Assembly (NCBI GenBank): GCA_947383685.1 | Contig: CANDEE010000056.1 | Span: 1-10,295 of the forward strand | Source: an uncultured Pseudoflavonifractor sp. | Lineage (GTDB): Bacteria > Bacillota > Clostridia > Oscillospirales > Oscillospiraceae | DNA length: 10,295 bases | Direction of reading: 5' to 3' | Program-made: the position numbers and the translations under genes | Shown: in pieces, positions 1 through 6,700 of the stretch | Layout of the letters: every line of letters begins with the position of its first letter | How positions within the stretch are numbered: the stretch's first letter is position 1 | Notes under the pieces: generated by a model | Seen by the model: the letters and a program-made list of their open reading frames with translations, nothing else | Told to the model about the DNA's origin: nothing | Databases searched by the model: none

Positions 1-38
1 GTACTCATGAGAACCGCGCCTCTATCATGCTGAATTTG
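1..38 (-). promoter_or_regulatory. Lysine riboswitch (L box), 5' end only, cut by the window edge
   Basis: Read on the minus strand, positions 26 to 1 give GATAGAGGCGCG, then a short spacer, then ATGAGTA. This matches the highly conserved 5' part of lysine riboswitches (AGAGGyGCG...AnGAGUA, as in the Bacillus subtilis lysC leader). It starts about 12 nt after the predicted transcription start near position 38. Only the P1/P2 5' strand is present; the rest of the five-helix aptamer and the expression platform lie beyond position 1. By family knowledge the RNA binds lysine and turns off a lysine biosynthesis or transport gene, which should be the next minus-strand gene to the left. The motif match is seen; the gene controlled is inferred. 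Confidence 0.82.
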
Positions 39-44
39 AGTGAA

Positions 45-73
45 ATATTACCACGGTATCCGAGGGATGTCAA
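45..73 (-). promoter_or_regulatory. Sigma-A promoter driving the lysine riboswitch transcript
   Basis: On the minus strand there is a perfect -35 TTGACA (68-73), a 17-bp spacer and a -10 TAATAT (45-50, 5/6). The start site should fall near position 38, immediately ahead of the riboswitch motif, so promoter and riboswitch support each other. The promoter lies downstream of mntP on the same strand. Confidence 0.85.
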
Positions 74-94
74 GGGGAAATACAAAAACAAAGA

Positions 95-116
95 GTATAT
101 ATAGAGAAAAATATAC
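95..116 (-). terminator. Weak A/T hairpin after mntP, possible terminator
   Basis: GTATAT (95-100) and ATATAC (111-116) can pair around a 10-nt loop. In the minus-strand transcript the hairpin is followed by a T-rich stretch (TCTTTGTTTTTG). The stem has only one G-C pair, so it would be a poor intrinsic terminator. It is the only candidate between the mntP stop and the next promoter, and read-through into the riboswitch is possible. Confidence 0.25.
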
Positions 117-131
117 GATTTGTATTAAAAA

Positions 132-686
132 TCAAGCTCCAAAAAGATGCTCCAGCAAAATTTTTAGGCCAATGAGGATGAGGACGGCTCCGCCAAAAAA
201 GGTGGCCCGCATTTGAAAAAGCTGGCCCAGACGGTGACCCAAAAGGCCGCCCAGCATAGCCATAAGAAAGGCGACCACGCCGATGACGGCGGCGGAGAGA
301 AGAATGTTCACGTCCATAAAGGCCATGGTGACCCCCACGGCCAGAGCGTCGATGCTGGTGGCAAGGGCCAGGAGAAAAAGGCGGCGGACAGAGAGGTCGG
401 TGACCGCTTCCTCCTCGCCGCCGGAAAGCGCCTCCCGAATCATAGAGCCGCCGATAAGGGCCAGCAGGCCAAAGGCAATCCAGTGGTCAATGGCCTCTAT
501 GTAAGTTTTGACGCTGGAGCCTAAAAACCAGCCGATCAGGGGCATGGAAAACTGGAAAAAGCCGCACCAGGCGCCAATGCGGGCAGCCTGACGCGGGCCA
601 AAGTTGGGAACGGCAATGCCGGTGGAAACCGACACGGCAAAGGCGTCCATGGCAAGGCTGAAAGCGATGAGAAGGGTTTGGAGCAT
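132..686 (-). CDS. mntP: MntP-type manganese efflux pump
   Basis: A 184-residue inner-membrane protein that exports Mn2+ and protects against manganese excess. It shows the family's two-fold repeat of three membrane helices each: the first half has SLAMDAFAVS (D14) and the second has ATSIDALAVG (D113). These two aspartates are the conserved metal-site residues of the family, and the length matches MntP (about 185-190). A hydrophilic loop (about 87-102) separates the halves. The start chosen is ATG at 684-686: the Shine-Dalgarno AGGGAG (696-701) is 9 nt upstream, whereas it directly abuts the in-frame TTG at 693-695, leaving no room for that codon to be used. The gene has its own promoter (805-833) and a structured leader. 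I looked for a yybP-ykoY manganese riboswitch, common ahead of mntP, and did not find its conserved segments. The family call is firm. Confidence 0.93.
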   Translation of the reverse strand: MLQTLLIAFSLAMDAFAVSVSTGIAVPNFGPRQAARIGAWCGFFQFSMPLIGWFLGSSVKTYIEAIDHWIAFGLLALIGGSMIREALSGGEEEAVTDLSVRRLFLLALATSIDALAVGVTMAFMDVNILLSAAVIGVVAFLMAMLGGLLGHRLGQLFQMRATFFGGAVLILIGLKILLEHLFGA

Positions 687-735
687 TGTCGTCAACTCCC
701 TATGGAGAATCTATCAAGCATAGTGGATGTTTTCT

Positions 736-772
736 AATATACCACAGCCGTGTAACGGCGCTGTGGTATATT
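736..772 (-). promoter_or_regulatory. Strong stem-loop in the mntP 5' leader
   Basis: AATATACCACAGC (read on the minus strand, 760-772) is the exact complement of 736-748. The loop holds a nested GCCG/CGGC pair, so the hairpin can form 13 bp, or 15 bp with a 2-nt bulge. It lies in the predicted leader, about 26 nt after the start site and 50 nt before the start codon. No U-run follows on either strand, so it is not an intrinsic terminator. It could stabilise the mRNA, act as part of a regulatory RNA, or be a DNA operator. Function unknown. Confidence 0.6.
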
Positions 773-785
773 CAGTTCCATCAGG

Positions 786-809
786 ATAATAGCTGCTTGC
801 GGCTATTAT
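786..809. promoter_or_regulatory. Dyad overlapping the mntP -10 box and start site, operator candidate
   Basis: ATAATAGC (786-793) and GCTATTAT (802-809) form an exact 8-bp inverted repeat around 8 nt. The right arm contains most of the minus-strand -10 TATAAT, and the dyad runs through the predicted start site. This is a normal place for a repressor. A metal regulator of the MntR/DtxR type would fit the gene, but I cannot match the site to a known consensus with confidence. Confidence 0.4.
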
Positions 810-833
810 ACCATATTTGAGAGAGAGGGACAA
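805..833 (-). promoter_or_regulatory. mntP promoter
   Basis: On the minus strand there is -35 TTGTCC (828-833, 4/6), a 17-bp spacer and a perfect -10 TATAAT (805-810) preceded by TGG, giving an extended -10. The start is expected near 798, which leaves a leader of about 110 nt before the mntP ATG. Confidence 0.75.
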
Positions 834-894
834 TATACGAGGGGAGCAGGCGGCTTTGGCGGTAAAGTTCCCATGGGCATTTTTGCCTGCCCTC

Positions 895-924
895 TTGACT
901 TAAAAATAACATTCAGGCTATAAT
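895..924 (+). promoter_or_regulatory. Promoter of the flavin reductase gene
   Basis: -35 TTGACT (895-900, 5/6), an 18-bp spacer and a perfect -10 TATAAT (919-924). The start is expected near 931, giving a leader of about 57 nt. The -10 lies inside a long dyad (914-947), which suggests control by a DNA-binding regulator. Confidence 0.85.
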
Positions 925-947
925 TTCCATGGCGGAAAAATAGCCTG
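914..947. promoter_or_regulatory. 34-bp dyad over the reductase -10 box and start site, operator candidate
   Basis: Two nested inverted repeats share nearly one centre. CAGGCTAT (914-921) pairs with ATAGCCTG (940-947), and TTTCC (924-928) pairs with GGAAA (934-938), leaving a 5-nt centre. Thirteen paired positions per side span the -10 hexamer and the predicted transcription start. A repressor bound here would block polymerase. In RNA only the distal part would be transcribed, so a DNA operator is likelier than an RNA hairpin. The regulator is unknown. Confidence 0.6.
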
Positions 948-987
948 TTCCGTCAAAATCAAACTGTACGTAAAGGAGAGAACGCAA

Positions 988-2985
988 ATGAAAAAGAGGA
1001 TCACCGCCCTGGCCCTGGCTCTTGTCATGGTCATGGGCACCGTCGCTCTGGCGGCGGGAGCCACAAAGTCCATTGATGTGGTGCCCGGCATCAGCCTGAC
1101 GGTAGATGGGGAGAAGGTTACGCCGACCAACTCCGCCGGACAGCCTGTCGACGTCTTTGCCCACGAGGGGGCCACTTACCTGCCCCTGCGTTATCTGGCA
1201 GAGAAACTGGGCATGGCCATCAACTGGAACCAGGACACCATGACCGCTTCAGTGGAGACCGCTCCTGCCTTTGAAAAGACGGTGGACTGGGACGCTGAGT
1301 ATGACGTTATCGTGGTAGGCCTGGGTGCTGCCGGCTGTGCCACCGCAATCACCACTGCGGATCAGGGAGCCAAGACCCTGGTGCTGGAGAAGGCCCCGGA
1401 GGGTCACGCCGGCGGCAACTCCGCTGTTTGTATGCAGTGGGTCTCCATGATGGATGACAAGGAGCAGGCCACCAAGTACATGGAGTCCATGCGAGAGGGC
1501 TTTTCCACCCCCACGGACGAGATGATCTCCGGCTATCTGGATGCCATTGCCCTCAACGAGCAGTGGCTGAAGGACCTGGGCGCTCCCCGGGTCACCCGCC
1601 ACGAGTGGGCCGAGTTTCCCATGATGGAGGGTGTGGGAGGCCTGTTCATGCTGACCATCGACGGCAACATGGGCTTTGGTGCCGGTGTTGACGGCCTGAA
1701 GGGCAGCGGCGCGCTCTATAAGTTCCTCAAGAAGTGCGTGGAGAAGCGGGATGTGGATATTTGGTACGAGGCTCCCGCCCAGCACCTGATCCAGGACAAG
1801 GACACCGGCATTATCCACGGCGTTCAGGCCGAGGTCAACGGTCAGAAGGTCAACATCCGCGCCAAGAACGGCGTGGTTCTGGCCTGCGGCGGTTACGAGG
1901 CCAATCAGCGCATGGCCGAGGACTTCAACGACTACACCGATGCCACCTCTCTGGCCTATGCCATCTATAACACCGGCGACGGCATTACCATGGCCCAGGA
2001 GGTGGGCGCCCGTCTGTGGCACGTATCCAATCTGGTGGGTCCCAACATGGGCTACCGCTTTGACAGTGGTGCCATGACCTTCGGCCCCTTTGCCACCTCT
2101 GCTCTGGTCATGGCCAAGGATGGTACTGTATACGAGGGCGGCAGTGCCAGCAGCCACGGCAAGACCTATTTCTACGGCAACTATGTTGCCGCCCGTTACC
2201 CCAACTACACCTGGGCCGTTTTTGACGCTGATACCGTGAAGGCCGCTCCTCTGCACAACTCCTTCAGCGAGGGCAACCAGTGGGAAATTGAGCACGGCTA
2301 CTTTGAGACCGGCAAGACCTTGGAGGAACTGGCTGAAAAGACCGGTATGCCTGCGGATACCTTCCAGGCTTCTATTGCGGAGTACAACAAAACGGCTGAG
2401 GCACCTGTCAAGAAGGCCCCCTTCTATGCCATTCGTATCAGCCACTCTGTGGGCAACACCCAGGGCGGTCCCGAGCGGAACATGGAGGGCCAGGTCATCA
2501 GCGCTACCGGCGAACCCATCCCCCACCTCTATGAGGCCGGCGAGCTGGGCGACATCTGGAGCCACTGCTATCAGGCTGCGAACAACATCGGCGGCGGCCT
2601 GGCCTTTGGCCGTATCTCCGGCAAGAATGCCGCAGCCGCCAAGACCGATAACTACCAGGGCAGTGTGATGGAGGGCAAGACCGCCTTCATCCCCACCGTG
2701 GAGGAGCCCAAGTATGAGGCCGGCGCCGACCAGTATATCGGCAAGGGCGAGGGCAAGAGCACTGTGCCCATCACTGTGCGGGTGACCAAGAAGGGCAGCG
2801 ACATCACAAAGGTGGAGGTCCTGGAGTTCTGGGACACCCCGGGCTTCTCTGACCGGGCTGTGGACGAAACCATTGCCCAAATCGTGGAGAAGGATAAGGC
2901 CGTCGTGGATGTTGTTTCCGGCGCTACCATGACCAGCGTGGGCATTATGAGCGCCGTCAGCGACGCCCTTGCCCAGGCAAAATAA
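988..2985 (+). CDS. Secreted FAD/FMN flavoprotein reductase (fumarate-reductase-like, substrate unknown)
   Basis: A 665-residue exported flavoprotein. Residues 1-25 form a Sec signal peptide with no lipobox cysteine. Residues about 28-90 match the copper-amine-oxidase-type N-terminal domain (VDGEKV, then YLPLRYLAEKLGM), used in Firmicutes as a cell-surface module. Residues 104-550 are an FAD_binding_2 domain: GLGAAG at 111-116, E134 for ribose, and a C-terminal FAD segment ending near GRISGKNA. Residues about 575-663 are an FMN-binding domain with DVVSGATMT; T647 is the expected site of covalent FMN attachment by ApbE. By family it would pass electrons from FMN to FAD and reduce an external acceptor in anaerobic respiration. 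Fumarate reductase hallmarks are altered: QxHPT is replaced near 347-354, and the GANR arginine is N533. The acceptor is therefore probably not fumarate. Start: ATG with AAAGGAG (972-978) 9 nt upstream. Strongly biased GC-ending codons suggest high expression. Transcribed alone. Confidence 0.9.
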   Translation: MKKRITALALALVMVMGTVALAAGATKSIDVVPGISLTVDGEKVTPTNSAGQPVDVFAHEGATYLPLRYLAEKLGMAINWNQDTMTASVETAPAFEKTVDWDAEYDVIVVGLGAAGCATAITTADQGAKTLVLEKAPEGHAGGNSAVCMQWVSMMDDKEQATKYMESMREGFSTPTDEMISGYLDAIALNEQWLKDLGAPRVTRHEWAEFPMMEGVGGLFMLTIDGNMGFGAGVDGLKGSGALYKFLKKCVEKRDVDIWYEAPAQHLIQDKDTGIIHGVQAEVNGQKVNIRAKNGVVLACGGYEANQRMAEDFNDYTDATSLAYAIYNTGDGITMAQEVGARLWHVSNLVGPNMGYRFDSGAMTFGPFATSALVMAKDGTVYEGGSASSHGKTYFYGNYVAARYPNYTWAVFDADTVKAAPLHNSFSEGNQWEIEHGYFETGKTLEELAEKTGMPADTFQASIAEYNKTAEAPVKKAPFYAIRISHSVGNTQGGPERNMEGQVISATGEPIPHLYEAGELGDIWSHCYQAANNIGGGLAFGRISGKNAAAAKTDNYQGSVMEGKTAFIPTVEEPKYEAGADQYIGKGEGKSTVPITVRVTKKGSDITKVEVLEFWDTPGFSDRAVDETIAQIVEKDKAVVDVVSGATMTSVGIMSAVSDALAQAK

Positions 2986-3009
2986 GCAAGCTATTTTCTT
3001 TGTAACAGG

Positions 3010-3050
3010 CGGGAGCGCCGGCCAGTGGCCGGCGCTCCCGTTCTGCTTTT
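3010..3050 (+). terminator. Intrinsic terminator of the flavin reductase gene
   Basis: A perfect 14-bp stem (3010-3023 with 3027-3040, very GC-rich) with an AGT loop, followed by TTCTGCTTTT. It lies 24 nt after the stop codon. Confidence 0.92.
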
Positions 3051-3054
3051 CAAC

Positions 3055-3078
3055 AAACGCTGCTTAGGCAGAGCGTTT
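3055..3078 (+). terminator. Second hairpin, possible back-up terminator
   Basis: AAACGCT (3055-3061) pairs with AGCGTTT (3072-3078), and GC/GC pairs inside with a 2-nt bulge and a TTAG loop. The tail is TATAAAA with few Ts, so termination would be weak. Role uncertain. Confidence 0.3.
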
Positions 3079-3129
3079 TATAAAAGGGCAAGAGGCCTTA
3101 GGTAAACTGCCCGGCAGGCCAGAGGGTAC

Positions 3130-3159
3130 AAAAAAGCGGCGGAAAACCGCCGCTTTTTT
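3130..3159. terminator. Bidirectional intrinsic terminator between convergent genes
   Basis: A 13-bp stem, AAAAAAGCGGCGG (3130-3142) with its complement (3147-3159), and an AAAA loop. The A-run on one side becomes a U-run on the other, so it works in both directions. On the minus strand it closes the mfd-tadA transcript, about 100 nt after the tadA stop. On the plus strand it backs up the reductase terminator. Confidence 0.88.
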
Positions 3160-3180
3160 GCAAAAGGATTGGAGGATAGA

Positions 3181-3213
3181 ATGAAAAGAAGATTGTCTCT
3201 TGCACGTGTTTAA
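3181..3213 (+). CDS. Possible 10-residue micro-ORF or gene-start remnant
   Basis: GGAGG (3171-3175) is 5 nt before an ATG that opens a 10-codon frame, MKRRLSLARV, ending in TAA at 3211-3213. The ribosome binding site is as good as those of the real genes here. No promoter is visible between the upstream terminator and this ATG. It may be the leftover start of a lost gene (MKRR resembles a signal-peptide start) or chance. Confidence 0.2.
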   Translation: MKRRLSLARV

Positions 3214-3262
3214 GAATACCGGGGAATTGTTAAGAAGAAAATCCTCAGTTGTTACAAAAGGA

Positions 3263-3733
3263 TTAAATCTGAAAAAGGGTTTCCCGCCTGCGGGCCTGGG
3301 CAAAAAAATCCGACAGGAGCCGCCCGCATTCCGGTTCCAGGGGCCCCCGGAAAATGCGGGGATGAAAGCCAAAGCGTTCCTCAAAAAGATTCAGCACCGA
3401 GCCGCAGGACCCGAGGGCCGGGTCCTTGGCGGCGTAGTGAAGCTCCGGAATACGGGCATTGAGGATGGCTCCGGCACACATGGGACACGGCTCCAGAGTG
3501 ACATAGAGCTTGGCTTTGTTCAGCCGCCAGCCCCCTATGGTCCGGCAGGCCTGGCGAATGGCGGCCAGCTCGGCGTGACCCAGGGCGTCCCGGTCCATTT
3601 CCCGGCGGTTGCGGCCCTCGCCAATAATACGCCCGTCCTCCCAGACGATGACGCAGCCCACAGGGACCTCCCCGTCGGCCAACGCTTCCTTTGCCAGCTC
3701 CAGGGCGCGGGACATATAGCGTTCATCCGTCAT
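3263..3733 (-). CDS. tadA: tRNA-specific adenosine deaminase TadA
   Basis: A 156-residue zinc-dependent deaminase that converts A34 of tRNA-Arg(ACG) to inosine in the cytoplasm, letting one tRNA read CGU, CGC and CGA. The catalytic signature is complete: HAE at 53-55 (H53 binds zinc, E55 is the proton shuttle) and PCPMC at 82-86 (C83 and C86 bind zinc). The early GEVPVGCVIV segment and the later FGFHPRIFRG segment are typical of TadA, as is the length. The frame stays open upstream to 3865, inside mfd, but ATG 3731-3733 is the start: the protein then begins MTDERYMSRALELAKEA as in homologues, and GGAGG (3744-3748) sits within the end of mfd at good spacing. It begins 5 nt after the mfd stop, implying one transcript and translational coupling. 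Confidence 0.94.
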   Translation of the reverse strand: MTDERYMSRALELAKEALADGEVPVGCVIVWEDGRIIGEGRNRREMDRDALGHAELAAIRQACRTIGGWRLNKAKLYVTLEPCPMCAGAILNARIPELHYAAKDPALGSCGSVLNLFEERFGFHPRIFRGPLEPECGRLLSDFFAQARRRETLFQI

Positions 3734-3738
3734 GACGG

Positions 3739-6700
3739 TTACTCCTCCGTTTTCCCATAGTCCTCTACCATAAGCCGGGCAAATTTCAGGGGGTCCTCTC
3801 CCTTTTTCAGACGCAGGGTCAGGGCGGGCTTTTCCCCGGCGGAAAAGAGAATACGGCCCTTCCAACGCTCCTGGGAACAGAGGGTAGATACCCGGCGAAG
3901 GTCAAAGGCGTTGAGAGAAAAGACCACGTTGCTGCCCTTTTGGGTCATCTCCCTGATCCCGCAGTGGGCCGCATCCGAGCGAAGAAGGGCCACGGCAATG
4001 AGGTTATTTACCTGCCGGGGCGGGTCGCCGTAACGGTCAATAAGCTCGTCGGTCAGGTCATCGGCGTCATTTTCGCTGCGGATGAGGGCGATACGGCGGT
4101 AAAGGTCCATGCGCTGCTCTGCCGATGGCACATACCGGTCGGGGATGGAGGCGGTAACGGTCAAATCGGCGGAGCATTCGGCGGGGATTTCCGCAGCCTC
4201 CCCCCGCTCGGTGAGGACGGCCTCCTCCAAAAGCTGCAAATACATATCATAGCCCACGCTCATCAGGAAGCCTGACTGCTCGGGACCAAGCACGTTGCCC
4301 GCCCCCCGAATCTCCAGGTCCCGCATGGCGATCTTGAAGCCGGAGCCAAACTCGGCAAACTCCCGGATGGCCCCCAGCCGCTTGGCGGCGACCTCGCTGA
4401 GAACCTTGCCCCGGCGGTAGGTAAGGTAGGCGAAGGCCCGGCGGTTGGAGCGGCCCACCCGGCCCCGTATCTGGTGGAGCTGGGCGAGACCCATTTTGTC
4501 CGCGTCCTCGATGATGAGGGTATTTACGTTGGAGATGTCGATGCCCGTCTCAATGATGGTGGTGCAGACCAGCACTCCCACCTCGCCCTCGGACATCCGG
4601 GTCATCACGTCGTTCAGCTCCTCCTGGGTCATCTTGCCGTGGGCAATGGCCACCGTGGAGTCCTCTCCCAGCATCTCCTGAATGCGGGCTGCCGTTCGGG
4701 CGATGGTCTCCACCCGGTTGTGAAGGTAGTAGACCTGGCCGCCCCGTTCCAGCTCCCGGCGCATGGCGTCCGCCAGCACGGACCAGTCGTGCTCCATCAC
4801 ATAGGTCTGGACGGGCTGGCGGTCCAGGGGCGGCTCCTCCAGGGTGGACATATCCCGAATGCCCGAAAGGGCCATGTTCAGGGTCCGGGGGATGGGGGTG
4901 GCGGAGAGGGTGAGCACATCCACCTGGCGGGAAAGCTCCTTCAGCTTTTCCTTGTGGGTGACCCCGAACCGCTGTTCCTCGTCTACCACCAAAAGGCCCA
5001 GGTTCTTGAACTGCACGTCCTTTTGCAGAAGACGGTGGGTACCGATGAGAAGGTCTACGCTCCCCTCGGAAACCTTGCGCAGCGTCTCCTTCATCTGGGC
5101 GGGGGTACGGAACCGGGAGATAACCTCCACATCCACGGGGTACTTGGCAAAACGGCGTTTGGCGGTCAAATAGTGCTGGCGGGCCAAGACGGTAGTAGGC
5201 ACCAAAATAGCGGCCTGCTTGCCGTCCAGCACGCATTTCATAATGGCGCGGAAGGCCACCTCGGTCTTGCCATAGCCCACATCCCCGCAAAGGAGACGGT
5301 CCATGGGCTTGTCCATCTCCATATCCCGCTTGATCTCCGCGATGCAGCGGAGCTGGTCCTCGGTTTCAGCGTATTCAAATTCTTCTTCAAATTCCTTTTG
5401 CCAGGGGGAGTCGGGGGAAAAGGCAAAGCCCGGCTGCCGCTGGCGTTGGGCGTAAAGCTGGATCAAGCCTTTGGCCAGGTCCTGGACCGCCTTTTTCGCC
5501 CGGGATTTCTGGCGTTCCCAGTCCCCGCCCCCCAGGCGGGACAGCTTTTTGGTCTCGTTTGCGTCCTCGCCGCCGCCAATGTATTTGCTTACCATGTCAA
5601 GCTGGGTGGCGGGAACGTAGAGGGCGTCGGCCCCGGCATAGGCGATCTTCACATAATCCTTATCTACCCCATCCACGGGCAGCTTGACCATGCCCTGATA
5701 GCGGCCGATGCCGTGCTGCTGGTGAACCACCAGGTCGCCTACGCTGAGGTCGGCGTAGGAATGGAGCTTTTCCCGGTTGGTGGGGGCCTTGGGCTTCCGC
5801 TTTTTTGCAGGGGCGGCGGTGCCCTCGGTGAGAATGGCAAATTGAATGGTGGGCAGCTCCATACCGGAGGAGAGACCGCCGCAGCAGATGATGGCCTGCC
5901 CCGGCAGGGGCAGGGAGGTGAGGGCAAAGTCTACCGCCGAGCGGACGTTCTGCTCCCGCAAAAGGGTTTGCAGGTTCAGACATCGCTGCTCGGTCCCCGC
6001 CAGCACCACGACAGCAAAGCCGGCAGCCAGGTAGTGGCTGAGGTCGGAGACGGCGGTTTCCAGGCTGACTCCATAGGAGGAGAGCTGCTTGGCGGTGACG
6101 GCAAGCAGCTGCCGGGGCCGCTGGGGAAACTGGGAGTGGGCAAAGGAATCCAGATAGGCTACGGGCCAGTTGTCCAGGGCGGCGGTCAGCTCCTCCGGAG
6201 TGAGGCAAAAGCGGCCCAGCTCTGGAAGGAGAGTCCCGCTCTCGCTAAGGGCGGTCACATCCTCGTTGAGCTGCCAGAGGTCGTTTTTGCACCGTTCCAT
6301 AAACCGAGGCACGTCGCTGATAAGGACTGTCGCGTCCGGAGGCAGATAATCCACCGCCGTAGCCATCTGAGGGTAAATAAGGGCCAAATAACGGTCAATG
6401 GCGGGGAAGGCGAGGCCGTTTTCCAAGGCCTCCTTGTCCTGGGCCAGCGTGACCAGAAGCTGGTCGGGAGCGTTCCCCTTCTTGATGGCCGCCGCCAGCC
6501 GCTGGTCCAGGGCACGGGCAAGACCTATGGCCCCACCGGGGGCAAACTGGGAAAGCACCTCGGCGGCGGGGAGGATGCGGGCCTCCGAGAGCTGCTCGGT
6601 CCGCCGTTGGGTAGACACGTCGAACAGGCCCATAGAGTCTACCTCGTCCCCAAAAAACTCCATACGGACAGGCAGGGGATGGGCGGGGGAGAAAAAGTCC

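Larger units (their letters stand above)
687..987. other. Divergent intergenic region between mntP and the flavin reductase
   Basis: This 301-bp stretch holds no credible gene. It contains the mntP leader and promoter on the left and the reductase promoter and leader on the right. Between the two promoters, 839-851 (GAGGG then GCAGGC) can pair with 885-894 (GCCTGC then CCTC), with a small bulge. This stem lies upstream of both start sites, so it is not in either predicted transcript. It may be a DNA-level element or chance. Confidence 0.6.

Noticed and set aside
687..695. Earlier TTG start for mntP
   Set aside because: The Shine-Dalgarno directly touches this codon, so initiation there is not sterically plausible; ATG at 684-686 has 9-nt spacing.
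736..772. Terminator or IS inverted-repeat end near mntP
   Set aside because: The palindrome has no U-run on either side, no transposase and no flanking target-site duplication; it is better described as a leader hairpin or operator.
839..894. A small RNA or riboswitch in the middle of the divergent intergenic region
   Set aside because: The stem is bulged, lies upstream of both predicted start sites, and has no promoter or U-run of its own; I found no known riboswitch signature in it.
1249..2880. A 543-codon open frame on the minus strand opposite the flavin reductase
   Set aside because: Shadow frame. The plus strand has promoter, ribosome binding site, signal peptide, FAD and FMN motifs and terminator; the antisense translation shows none.
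3161..3264. Direct repeat CAAAAGGATT as a target-site duplication of a mobile element
   Set aside because: Only 10 bp, AT-rich, about 94 bp apart and with no inverted ends or transposase remnant between; chance is a fair explanation.
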